Source of the DNA: G963669295 sp963669295
GTDB taxonomy: Bacteria > Bacteroidota > Bacteroidia > Flavobacteriales_D > CALLUQ01
Reading direction: 5' to 3'
Assembly: GCA_963669295.1 (NCBI GenBank)
Contig: OY769938.1
Location: 5,704,001-5,768,000 of the forward strand
DNA length: 64,000 bases
The position numbers and the translations under genes were made by a program. Under the pieces are notes generated by a model. It was given only the letters and a program-made list of their open reading frames with translations, ran no database searches and was not told the DNA's origin. The stretch's first letter is position 1; each line of letters starts with the position of its first letter. Shown one piece after another: positions 35,453 to 43,856 of the stretch.

Positions 35453-37498
35453 TCACGCGTTGATTAATAACCCGGATTTGTACATTTTTGGAATTTCATT
35501 AATGGTTTTGATGGTCTTCTCCATATCCAGCCCAACGGTATCGCAATACCACTTAAACGATTCGTACCGGGGTCGGTTTTCTTGATTTACCAGTCGCAAC
35601 GCTTCTTCCCGATCCAATACCCCTTCTCTTATTTGGTTGCTTCTAAAGGTATCGAACTCCGAAAATCCGGCGACGTTGTAATAAATGTAATTGTAAAATG
35701 CTGCTGTTCCATCACCTATTCTCCAGGTAGTAGTGGTATCGGGCGACAACTCCCAGTTGTACCCTCCTAACAAGGTATCTTCCACCGTTTTCTCATCCCA
35801 GTGAATGAAATCAAACATGTTGAGGTGATTTTTATCGAGGAAGTAATAGGTAAAAAAGGCATGCATGGTGTCGTACATCGATGAATTGAGGTAAGACGGG
35901 TTAAAGATGTATTCCTTGCCGTAAAACCACAACATCTTCATCTTGTCTTTCGACGATAAACTGAAGGTATGATCGGTACCAAACTTGGGGCGAATGCCAC
36001 AAAACCCCGACTTAAAGTTGGTGGTTTCCAGCATGTTTTCGCCCATAATTACCAACGGTGTTTTGTACCGCTTTTGCAACATGTTGGCGTAGTAGAAATA
36101 TTGCTTATCGCCCGCCATAAAAAGAGGGATCGTTCCCAGGCTGGGACGTTTAAGCCATGCATTTACATTCTTGCGAATGTTGCTCCGTTTTTTATTGATG
36201 TCGGCAGAAATAACAATGTGTTCTACGCCCAGCTTTCCGCACATGCGTGCCTGGTTGCGTCGCGCCAAATCGGTTACCATGCCCCAATCGTAGGTGTACG
36301 ATACCGGATTCATGCCTAACTCGTTCACGAAGTAATGCAACACATAACAGCTGTCTCTTCCTCCACTTAGGGTAACAATGCAATCGGGTTCGCCATTGTT
36401 TTTGCGGTGTGGTGCTACCGCTGCTTTCAACGCCTCTACACCTTTAAATTCGAGCTTCTCGTAGCTATGACAATAGCTGCAAACGCCTTCCTGATCGTAT
36501 TCGATGAACGGAAATGTTTCGGGCAACAAACAACGAGAGCATCGCTTCAGGTTGTTGATCGCTTCTACATTATCCTCAAACATGCTTTCGTAATAAGCAT
36601 CAGCTTTGGTGTTTAAGGTAGCGGGTTGCCCTTTCGATTTTGAAGAGTGATCGGCAATGATGTACTTGGCATCGGTGGCCTCTATTTGTAAGGGCACCAC
36701 AGGCAAATCGGGGTGCACATTAAACTCCTGGTATTCCAGGGTAGCTTCATCCAACAAGTAACCACGCCCTGGGGGCACCCAATCGATGGTGACCTTGCCC
36801 AACACACTTTCCAGCGATAGTTTTTCTACCAGATCGTCAAGAATCAGCTTTTCTGAGCTGAAGATGAACACATCTTTCTTTGCATTGGTAAGGCAGTACA
36901 ACGAACCACAATTGGTGGCCAGTGCCATGTGGTTATAGTCTTCAAATAAAATAGCAGTAGAAGCCGTTCCTTCAATTTCATCAAACACTTGCTCCACCGC
37001 CTCATTCACTGGAGTTTCTCCTTTAATCTTACTGCGCACCAGCTTGATCAACAATTCGGTGTCTACCTCATACTTGCGGTCTAATGCCTGGTGTTCTTGC
37101 CACAGCTCTTCGATGTTGCAAATAATGCCATTGTGTACCCCTACTGCTCCTTTTACAATCACAGGTTGGTTGTTGGCATTGTCGTCTTGCGTGCCATTGG
37201 TTACCAGCCTTGCATGTGCAATGATGGAAAAATGGGTAGCCACTTTATTGCTGTTAAAACAGCTTTGAAGGTTGTTGCGGAAAAAGGTGCCATAAGCATT
37301 GCTTTTCACCAATGCCGAGGCCGGTACCGACTCTTTCAGTACGCCAATGGTATTGTTGCAAGAATTTTTGATGGCCAAACCTGCAGATTCTTTCCCACGA
37401 GATTCAGACAATTGAAACAGCGTGTTGGTAATGGATGAAGCATCCTTATACGAGAGGCTTGCCCCTTCTTTGGCCAACAATCCGAAAATTCCACACAT
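35453..37498 (-). CDS. Glutaminase-sugar amidotransferase fusion (WbpG-like)
   Basis: A two-domain enzyme of 681 residues. Residues 1 to about 290 form a class II (Ntn) glutamine amidotransferase: MCGIFGLLA with nucleophile Cys2 and HARLVTNGTQDDNANNQP. The second part matches N-acetyl-sugar amidotransferases (WbpG/PseA type): zinc-like CSRCLLPETFPF and CSYCHSYEK at about 318-340, and the PP-loop TLSGGRDSCYVLHYF near 376. Known WbpG proteins take ammonia from a separate HisH-type partner. Here the glutaminase is fused on, so the protein should make an amidino sugar by itself. It lies 4 nt from both flanking genes in the polysaccharide cluster. Confidence 0.85.
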   Translation of the reverse strand: MCGIFGLLAKEGASLSYKDASSITNTLFQLSESRGKESAGLAIKNSCNNTIGVLKESVPASALVKSNAYGTFFRNNLQSCFNSNKVATHFSIIAHARLVTNGTQDDNANNQPVIVKGAVGVHNGIICNIEELWQEHQALDRKYEVDTELLIKLVRSKIKGETPVNEAVEQVFDEIEGTASTAILFEDYNHMALATNCGSLYCLTNAKKDVFIFSSEKLILDDLVEKLSLESVLGKVTIDWVPPGRGYLLDEATLEYQEFNVHPDLPVVPLQIEATDAKYIIADHSSKSKGQPATLNTKADAYYESMFEDNVEAINNLKRCSRCLLPETFPFIEYDQEGVCSYCHSYEKLEFKGVEALKAAVAPHRKNNGEPDCIVTLSGGRDSCYVLHYFVNELGMNPVSYTYDWGMVTDLARRNQARMCGKLGVEHIVISADINKKRSNIRKNVNAWLKRPSLGTIPLFMAGDKQYFYYANMLQKRYKTPLVIMGENMLETTNFKSGFCGIRPKFGTDHTFSLSSKDKMKMLWFYGKEYIFNPSYLNSSMYDTMHAFFTYYFLDKNHLNMFDFIHWDEKTVEDTLLGGYNWELSPDTTTTWRIGDGTAAFYNYIYYNVAGFSEFDTFRSNQIREGVLDREEALRLVNQENRPRYESFKWYCDTVGLDMEKTIKTINEIPKMYKSGLLINA

Positions 37499-37501
37499 AG
37501 T

Positions 37502-38602
37502 TTATTTGTATAGTCTATCGTTATCCTGAATATCCATCCACATGGCAAAAATAAACAGTTGAAAACTTGCCACGGTTAAAAATATGAATGCCAATAAGGG
37601 TTGAAAACCAATGTCTTGCCATTTAAAAAAGCCCAGCCATACTATTTTTCCCAGGTAATACAATGCAGGAATGGAAAGGAGTATACCTCCATTGTAAAAC
37701 AAGAATAAAGGATGGAAGTCTCTAAACAGGTACTTGATCCAAATGCGTTTAAAAAACGATTTAAACAACAACCAGGATACGGTAGGGATCACCTTAGAAA
37801 CTTTCATTTTAGATTCTTCTCCTACTCGATATATGGGCTTAATCATTACCTCTTTCAATGTACACTTAGCGATGTTGAGCTTCACCAACAAATCGTTAGG
37901 CATGCCATAACGCTTATATATTTCGTGTACTTTCACCAGTTTCATGGCACGCAACGATATGGCGGTATATCCTGTTTGTGTATCAGATACTCTCCAATAG
38001 CCCGAAGCCAGTTTGGTTAAGATCGACAATACAGAGTTGCCAAAGAAGCGCACTTTTGGAATAACATACTTGGCACTGGGGTGGATTAATCGATTGCCTT
38101 TTACGTAGTCGATGCCGTCTTCAATAACCGGCAGGCAAATGCCTTCCAGTTCATCGGGGTCCATTTGCCCATCACCTGCCATCACAGCGGTGCAATCGAT
38201 GTCGTGGTCTTTGCACCACTTGTATCCTCTCGCAATGGCAGCACCTACCCCTCCATTTTCAAGGTGATCAATGAGAATGATTCTATCGTTGTTGGGGTTT
38301 TCATTCACCACTTCCGACTTCACATAATACTCAATCTCTTTCTCGGCCATCTCTTGCAATACCATTTCCGCCTCGTTGTAGATGTTTCGTTTGGGCTTGT
38401 TTGGAAATTGCTTCAATTCGATGCTTGATGGAGCATCTTTAGCAATGTAATCTCTTACTACTTGCGAGGTAGCATCTTTCGACTTGTCATTGATGATGAC
38501 GATCCGATCCACATAGTCGGGCATGGACTCGATGACCATCCCAATTTGCTTCTCTTCGTTGTAGGCTGGTACAACAACTGCAACGGTTTTGCCTTTAAGC
38601 AT
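37502..38602 (-). CDS. Glycosyltransferase family 2 with C-terminal membrane helices
   Basis: GT-A domain (TVAVVVPAYNEEKQIGMVIES, IINDKSKDAT, GGVGAAIARGYKWC, MAGDGQMDPDEL) resembling dolichyl/undecaprenyl-phosphate sugar synthases. An unusual insertion of about 45 residues (roughly 75-115, QEMAEKEIEYYVKSEVVNEN) splits the nucleotide-binding part. Two or three membrane segments close the protein. It may make a lipid-phosphate-linked sugar that feeds the GT-C pair downstream. It is the first gene of the polysaccharide cluster and has a -7 box upstream. Confidence 0.88.
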   Translation of the reverse strand: MLKGKTVAVVVPAYNEEKQIGMVIESMPDYVDRIVIINDKSKDATSQVVRDYIAKDAPSSIELKQFPNKPKRNIYNEAEMVLQEMAEKEIEYYVKSEVVNENPNNDRIILIDHLENGGVGAAIARGYKWCKDHDIDCTAVMAGDGQMDPDELEGICLPVIEDGIDYVKGNRLIHPSAKYVIPKVRFFGNSVLSILTKLASGYWRVSDTQTGYTAISLRAMKLVKVHEIYKRYGMPNDLLVKLNIAKCTLKEVMIKPIYRVGEESKMKVSKVIPTVSWLLFKSFFKRIWIKYLFRDFHPLFLFYNGGILLSIPALYYLGKIVWLGFFKWQDIGFQPLLAFIFLTVASFQLFIFAMWMDIQDNDRLYK

Positions 38603-38645
38603 AGGTTTATCCCTTTAAATCAGGCACGGAGCCCAATAGTTGTGG

Positions 38646-38653
38646 CAAATTTA
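38646..38653 (-). promoter_or_regulatory. -7 box at head of polysaccharide cluster
   Basis: The minus strand reads TAAATTTG, 44 nt before the GT2 ATG at 38602. Confidence 0.35.
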
Positions 38654-38726
38654 TAAAATAAATCATTGCTTGTTTTCAGGGTTGCTGCGGGTTATGCACA
38701 ACTTACAGTGTATAGCCATTCAAGCA

Positions 38727-38757
38727 AAAGGCCGGTACTTTTAAAGCACCGGCCTTT
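38727..38757 (-). terminator. Terminator after rny
   Basis: A 10-bp stem AAAGGCCGGT / ACCGGCCTTT with extra inner pairing CTTT/AAAG, 19 nt after the rny stop. The T tail is modest (TTTTGCTTG). Confidence 0.7.
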
Positions 38758-38775
38758 CTTCTTATGCTGTGGCAA

Positions 38776-40317
38776 TTATTTTGCGTAGTTCACCGATCGT
38801 TTTTCCCGAATTACGGTTACTTTCACCTGACCTGGATACGTCATTTCCGTTTGAATCTTTTGAGAGATATCGAACGACAATGTTTCCGCTTCTTTGTCGG
38901 AAACTTTTTCGCTTTCTACCAATACCCTCAATTCGCGTCCGGCCTGGATGGCGTATGATTTCATTACCCCTGGGTAGCTCAATGCCAGGTCTTCCAGGTC
39001 TTTGATTCGCTTGATGTACGATTCTACAATTTCTCGTCGGGCACCAGGGCGAGCACCAGAAACGGCATCACAAACCTGTACAATTGGAGAAATCAAGCTG
39101 GTCATTTCAATTTCATCGTGGTGTGCTCCGATGGCATTACATACTTCTGCTTTCTCTTTGTATTTCTCTGCCAGCTTCATTCCAAGAATTGCGTGTGGCA
39201 ATTCTGGCTCCTCATCGGGTACTTTCCCAATATCGTGGAGCAATCCGGCACGTTTTGCAATTTTGGGGTTCAATCCTAACTCTGCTGCCATTACCGAGCA
39301 AAGGTTGGCCACTTCGCGAGAGTGTTGCAAGAGGTTCTGCCCGTAAGAAGAGCGGTATTTCATACGCCCTACCATACGAATCAATTCGGGGTGTAGGCCA
39401 TGAATACCAAGGTCGATACAGGTACGCTTTCCTGTTTCGATGATTTCCTCTTCCAGGTTTTTCTTGGTTTTCGATACAATTTCTTCGATACGTGCTGGGT
39501 GAATCCTCCCATCAGACACCAATTGGTGCAATGCCAACCGGGCAATTTCCCTCCGCACAGGGTCGAAGCACGAAAGGATAATGGCCTCAGGTGTATCGTC
39601 TACAATGATTTCTACTCCTGTGGCAGCTTCTAAGGCACGGATGTTTCGACCTTCGCGGCCAATGATTCTACCTTTCAACTCGTCGCTTTCGATGTTGAAC
39701 ACCGACACCGAGTTTTCGATGGCATGTTCAGTAGCCACCCGCTGAATGCTTTGAATCACAATTTTCTTTGCCTCTTTATTGGCGGTTAACTTGGCTTCAT
39801 CCACAATGTCTTTGATGAATGCCATGGCATCGGTACGCGCTTCGTCTTTCAACGCTTCCATCAACTGCCCCTTGGCTTCATCGGCTGAAAGGGCCGACAT
39901 TTTTTCCAATTGAGCTACCTGCTTGCTGTGCGATTTCTCTAACTCCTCTTGCTTTTTGCTTACAATCTCCAGCTGCTTGTTCAGGTTGTTTTTAATGGAT
40001 TCAATGGACTTGTCTTTACGCGTAACCTCTTCAATTTTCTTCGACAATGTTTTGTCGCGGTGTTTTACTTTGTCTTCGAGCGACTGGATCTTCTTGTTTC
40101 TACTGTTGATCACCTTTTCGTGCTCCTCCTTCAATTGTAGAAACTTCTCTTTGGCCTGGAGTATTTTTTCCTTTTTGATGCCTTCTGCCTGTAACTCTGC
40201 TTCTTTGATAATGGTAGCCCCTTTTCCTTTCTGGGCATTCTTCATTATCAGCATCATCACAATGGCTCCAACCACCAATCCTCCACCTAATCCAATCGCA
40301 ATACTTATAGGATCCAT
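38776..40317 (-). CDS. rny: Ribonuclease Y
   Basis: Membrane-anchored endoribonuclease that starts mRNA decay. One N-terminal membrane helix (IGLGGGLVVGAIVMMLIM), a long charged coiled coil (about residues 30-200), a KH RNA-binding domain (RIIGREGRNIRALEAATGVEII) and an HD domain (HSREVANL, GLLHDIGKVPD). The 513-residue length is normal. It lies 72 nt after zapA, so division and RNA decay genes share an operon. Confidence 0.96.
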   Translation of the reverse strand: MDPISIAIGLGGGLVVGAIVMMLIMKNAQKGKGATIIKEAELQAEGIKKEKILQAKEKFLQLKEEHEKVINSRNKKIQSLEDKVKHRDKTLSKKIEEVTRKDKSIESIKNNLNKQLEIVSKKQEELEKSHSKQVAQLEKMSALSADEAKGQLMEALKDEARTDAMAFIKDIVDEAKLTANKEAKKIVIQSIQRVATEHAIENSVSVFNIESDELKGRIIGREGRNIRALEAATGVEIIVDDTPEAIILSCFDPVRREIARLALHQLVSDGRIHPARIEEIVSKTKKNLEEEIIETGKRTCIDLGIHGLHPELIRMVGRMKYRSSYGQNLLQHSREVANLCSVMAAELGLNPKIAKRAGLLHDIGKVPDEEPELPHAILGMKLAEKYKEKAEVCNAIGAHHDEIEMTSLISPIVQVCDAVSGARPGARREIVESYIKRIKDLEDLALSYPGVMKSYAIQAGRELRVLVESEKVSDKEAETLSFDISQKIQTEMTYPGQVKVTVIREKRSVNYAK

Positions 40318-40389
40318 GCTTATTGGTTTTAAGTTAATTATTCCGTTCGTTCAGCACCAACGGTAAAAATCCAGCAATAGTGAGGGGTG

Positions 40390-40674
40390 TTATTGATTGA
40401 TGTAATCAGACAGTTTTGCGTCTAATTCAAGCAATTGGTCTTTATAATGGTCGTGTTCAACTTCCTTCTTTTGAGTCGTTAATTGAACCGCCATTTGTAT
40501 CGCAGTCATAGCAAGCAAATCTTGCTTATCCTTTACAGCGTAGCTATCTTCCAGCGTTTTTAAGCTATCGTTAATGTTTTTCGCAGCCCTACGAATCACT
40601 TCCTCTTCCTCTCTCTGAATGGTTAAGGGGTAAGTCCTTCCGGCGATCGATACTTTTATGGATAAAGTACTCAT
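40390..40674 (-). CDS. zapA: Cell division protein ZapA
   Basis: A 94-residue FtsZ-bundling protein. Seen: VSIAGRTYPLTIQREEEEVIRRAA followed by a long helix (KDKQDLLAMTAIQMAVQLTTQKKEVE), which is the ZapA tetramer coiled coil. It is between a coiled-coil gene and rny. Confidence 0.9.
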   Translation of the reverse strand: MSTLSIKVSIAGRTYPLTIQREEEEVIRRAAKNINDSLKTLEDSYAVKDKQDLLAMTAIQMAVQLTTQKKEVEHDHYKDQLLELDAKLSDYINQ

Positions 40675-40694
40675 TAACTACTAAAGTGTTCCAA

Positions 40695-40991
40695 TTACCT
40701 GTTCAACAATCCTATACACTTATCAATTTCCCGCACTAGTTCATTGATCTTTAATTTCACTTCCGACGAGTCGGAGCTTTCATTAGTGCCCGTTAGCGAT
40801 TTTGCTAACTTCAACACTTTATTCTTTTCGTTCAATGCTTCAATCTGATGATGCTGTTGTTCGATGGTGGCTTGCAGTTGAGCTTTTTCTTGCTCCAATG
40901 TTGCATTGGATGCCTTCAACTGATCGGCAATGCCGATTACCTTATCTATCTTAGCGTTTAGCGTTTCTATGATCGAACTTACGTCATCCAT
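40695..40991 (-). CDS. Small coiled-coil protein upstream of zapA
   Basis: 98 residues, almost entirely heptad-like (IIETLNAKIDKVIGIADQL, LEQEKAQLQATIEQQHHQIEALNEKNKVL). No catalytic features. It is first in the operon with zapA and rny, which suggests a ZapB-like or FtsZ-ring accessory role by inference. Its own two-box promoter lies 35 nt upstream. Confidence 0.8.
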   Translation of the reverse strand: MDDVSSIIETLNAKIDKVIGIADQLKASNATLEQEKAQLQATIEQQHHQIEALNEKNKVLKLAKSLTGTNESSDSSEVKLKINELVREIDKCIGLLNR

Positions 40992-41025
40992 TGAATCAAT
41001 TCAACTTTCTGAATAGAGTCGCCAA

Positions 41026-41057
41026 CAAAGTTACGTTTGCGTTAACGATTTAACAAA
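41026..41057 (-). promoter_or_regulatory. Two-box promoter for coiled-coil-zapA-rny operon
   Basis: The minus strand has TTTG (41057-41054), 20 nt, then TAACTTTG (41033-41026), a full match to the Bacteroidota consensus. Confidence 0.55.
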
Positions 41058-41135
41058 TTTTTTAAACCTCCCATTGTGGAAATGTTTGCATTCCGCATTG
41101 GTGTAAGCGTTGGTGAATGAATTAATTTTACGACA

Positions 41136-41210
41136 ATGAAATTCGAAAGTGTATGGCAAAGGGTTGTGATGCCCCGAAAAGCCTATAAATCAAGTATTCA
41201 ACAGGGATGA
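41136..41210 (+). CDS. Possible 24-codon leader ORF before M23 peptidase
   Basis: ATG at 41136 opens a 24-residue frame (MKFESVWQRVVMPRKAYKSS...) whose TGA stop overlaps the M23 start as ATGA. TAATTTTA at 41123-41130 could be a -7 box 5 nt before this ATG. The peptide is basic, without a signal sequence. The four-base overlap is the usual form of translational coupling, but a chance short frame cannot be excluded. Confidence 0.3.
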   Translation: MKFESVWQRVVMPRKAYKSSIQQG

Positions 41211-42937
41211 AGAATTTAGTGTTGCTCGTTTTCTTTTTTTTAACAGGTGTTTGTGCATTGCCTCAAGATGCCACCGATTATTCGCACCTTAATTTTCGTT
41301 CTCCAATGGACATCCCACTTTACCTCTCAGGCAATTTTGGGGAGTTGAGAACCAATCATTTTCATACTGGGTTAGACATTAAAACTGCTGGTGTAGTAGG
41401 CAAAAACATCTATGCCGTTGCCGATGGCTATGTTTCAAGAATTAAGATTTCGCATTGGGGGTATGGCAAGGCATTGTATGTTACACATCCCAATGGCTAT
41501 ACTACCGTGTATGCTCACCTTAACAAATTTAACCCTGCCATTGAAGCCTTCGTGAAGGAAGTGCAATACCTTAAAGAGTCTTACGAAATTGAAGTATTTC
41601 CGGGCAGCACACAACTGGAAGTAAAAAAAGGAGAAATCATTGCTTACTCTGGTAATTCTGGAAGTTCTGGAGGGCCGCACTTGCACTTTGAAATACGAGA
41701 AACAGAGAGTGAGCACCCCATCAACCCATTGTTGTGTGGGTTTGACATTAAAGACAACATCAAACCCGAACTGAGCAAAATTCGCATTTACCCCCTTAAC
41801 GATACCAGCACTGTAAACCAACGCAATGCGGCACAAAGCTTTGCACTTACTGGTAGCAATGGCAGCTATCAGCTTAAAAGCAAGGCTCCCATTAAGGTGC
41901 ATGGCGAAATTGGTGTTGGACTGGAAGTTATTGACCGACTGAATGGTTATGGCAACAAATGTGGCATCTACACCATTGCGCTTGATGTAGATAGTGAGCA
42001 AGTATATGGGCAGCGCATGGAAAAGCTCGACTTTGCGGTAAATCGATACATGAATGCCCACCTCGATTATGCTTTACACAAGCAAGACAAGGCCTTGTTT
42101 CAAAAATCGTTTTTAACGGATAACAACCGGTTGGGCATTTATGAAAACCTGGTAAACTCGGGGAAATTAAAGTTTTACGACAATGAGCAACACACCCTGA
42201 AGTACCGCATCAAAGACACTTATGGCAATGCCTCCACCCTATCGTTTGCCGTTACCTCTGAAGCGAAAGCCAACTATAGCAAGTTGAAAGGAAACATTCC
42301 TTCCTACTACAAGTTGTTGCAACACGATACCGACAATGTGCTTCAAACTGCATCGATGATGGCTTATTTCCCAGCCCATTCGGTGTACAACGACTTGCGC
42401 TTGCAATTTTCGGTAGGCGACACCATCAACAGGGCATTGGCTCCTATGTATCATATTCACAACAGCTACACTCCTTTACAACATTATTTTACCTTGAAAA
42501 TTGAAGTGAACGATGTGCCTACTCAATACCACGACAAATTGCTTATTATTTCTATCAACGAAAAAGGGTGGTGGTATCCTGAAGGCGGTATTTATAAAAA
42601 TGGCTGGATCAGTACTAAAACGCGAAGTTTTGGCGATTACACGGTGGTGTACGACACCATTGCCCCTGTAATCACTCCTGTTGACATTTCGAACGAGCGC
42701 AACATGAGCAAGTACAACAACTTCAACTTAAAGATCAGGGATAACCTATCAGGCATTCAGGAGTACCGGGGAACCATTGATGGCAAGTGGGTGCTAATGA
42801 CCTATGAACCCAAGAAAAAAATACTGACCTATACCTTTGATGATGACCGCTTAAAAAAGGGGAAACATCAATTCAAGCTGGTGGTTACCGATAAACGAGG
42901 CAATCAATCGATCTACGAAGCGGCATTTACACGTTAG
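41207..42937 (+). CDS. Exported M23 family metallopeptidase
   Basis: A predicted peptidoglycan endopeptidase of LytM type. Signal peptide MKNLVLLVFFFLTGVCALP, then FRSPMDIPLYLSGNFGELR. The zinc ligands are in HFHTGLDIK (His and Asp near 52-56) and GPHLHFEIR (near 156), with ISHWGYGKALYVTHPNGY and VYAHL between. All ligands are present, so it should be active. The remaining 380 residues form beta-rich domains of unknown role, also seen in Bacteroidota homologues next to zapA-rny. It may share the intergenic region with that operon for regulation. Confidence 0.92.
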   Translation: MKNLVLLVFFFLTGVCALPQDATDYSHLNFRSPMDIPLYLSGNFGELRTNHFHTGLDIKTAGVVGKNIYAVADGYVSRIKISHWGYGKALYVTHPNGYTTVYAHLNKFNPAIEAFVKEVQYLKESYEIEVFPGSTQLEVKKGEIIAYSGNSGSSGGPHLHFEIRETESEHPINPLLCGFDIKDNIKPELSKIRIYPLNDTSTVNQRNAAQSFALTGSNGSYQLKSKAPIKVHGEIGVGLEVIDRLNGYGNKCGIYTIALDVDSEQVYGQRMEKLDFAVNRYMNAHLDYALHKQDKALFQKSFLTDNNRLGIYENLVNSGKLKFYDNEQHTLKYRIKDTYGNASTLSFAVTSEAKANYSKLKGNIPSYYKLLQHDTDNVLQTASMMAYFPAHSVYNDLRLQFSVGDTINRALAPMYHIHNSYTPLQHYFTLKIEVNDVPTQYHDKLLIISINEKGWWYPEGGIYKNGWISTKTRSFGDYTVVYDTIAPVITPVDISNERNMSKYNNFNLKIRDNLSGIQEYRGTIDGKWVLMTYEPKKKILTYTFDDDRLKKGKHQFKLVVTDKRGNQSIYEAAFTR

Positions 42938-42978
42938 TTATTTGCCTTTATGAGAGTCCTAAAATTTCAAGCAACTTC

Positions 42979-43008
42979 TTGAATCCTTAAATAATTATCT
43001 TAACTTTC
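42979..43008 (+). promoter_or_regulatory. Probable promoter for the 43049 gene
   Basis: TTG at 42979-42981, 19-nt spacer, TAACTTTC at 43001-43008 (last base differs from consensus). Confidence 0.4.
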
Positions 43009-43048
43009 GTTTGCTAAACTAAACAGATACGAATCAAACTTATTGGAG

Positions 43049-43750
43049 ATGTTATTAAACTTTTACCTGGTGTTAACGGTGGTGATTGTAGTAGGAATTG
43101 CACTGCTTGTTTTTATCAGAAAACTATTGAAGAAAATTGGCAATGAAACGGTCACCAAAATATTAACCGGAATCGCAGTATCAGTGATTCTCATTTTTGG
43201 AATTGCAGTAGTTGTCATTAGCGGTACCGTGTATGTGGTAAATGAAGATTTGAGCTACTCATCGTATGTCATCTATGGCTCACCCGAATTTGAGTTCAGC
43301 AATGGTGAGAAGGTGGTACTGGATGTGCCAATTCAAAAGAGTTGGGTGCTCAACAATTCAGCAACAGGATTGATTATTGAAGAAGTTATTTACTCTTCGT
43401 ACACATTAGGTGGAGCTACCGACGACAAGGCTGTTTTGCCGATGAGCTATGTGGAAACCGATGGTTGGAGTGTAGACCACTTTTTTGATGATATTCCGCC
43501 AGACGAGATTTCTGTCGATCAGTCTACCGGATCGGTAAGCCGTTACTGGTTACGCACCTTTGATGCTTATAACACCGAGTACGACCTGGGCTATGAAGAC
43601 ATTGAAGAGTTTATGTATTACAACTCCGAAGAAACAGAAAGCAACCTGGATATGTTAAGAGAGAAATTGGAAAGTTTCAATGCGGAAGAGTATGATGAAA
43701 GTGATGAGGGTGAAGAAACATACGAGGAAGAAGAGAATACAACGTATTAG
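43049..43750 (+). CDS. Membrane-anchored hypothetical protein, acidic tail
   Basis: Not recognised. Two N-terminal membrane segments (LLNFYLVLTVVIVVGIALLVFI and ILTGIAVSVILIFGIAVVVIS) are followed by a soluble domain of about 120 residues (YGSPEFEFSNGEKVVLDVP, SWVLNNSATGLIIEEV). A strongly acidic tail ends the protein (EEYDESDEGEETYEEEEN). I use the ATG at 43049 and not the TTG six bases earlier. A strong terminator follows, so it is transcribed alone. Confidence 0.72.
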   Translation: MLLNFYLVLTVVIVVGIALLVFIRKLLKKIGNETVTKILTGIAVSVILIFGIAVVVISGTVYVVNEDLSYSSYVIYGSPEFEFSNGEKVVLDVPIQKSWVLNNSATGLIIEEVIYSSYTLGGATDDKAVLPMSYVETDGWSVDHFFDDIPPDEISVDQSTGSVSRYWLRTFDAYNTEYDLGYEDIEEFMYYNSEETESNLDMLREKLESFNAEEYDESDEGEETYEEEENTTY

Positions 43751-43766
43751 ATAATACATGCAAAAG

Positions 43767-43801
43767 AACCTCAAATCATGCATCATGGTTTGGGGTTTTT
43801 T
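43767..43801 (+). terminator. Terminator after 43049 gene
   Basis: A 14-bp stem AACCTCAAATCATG / CATGGTTTGGGGTT with two G-U pairs, a CAT loop and a T run. Confidence 0.85.
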
Positions 43802-43856
43802 ATGCCCTGCTATATAACGAACTGTGCACCCATTTACCCCTTCCTCCTTAAAACGC

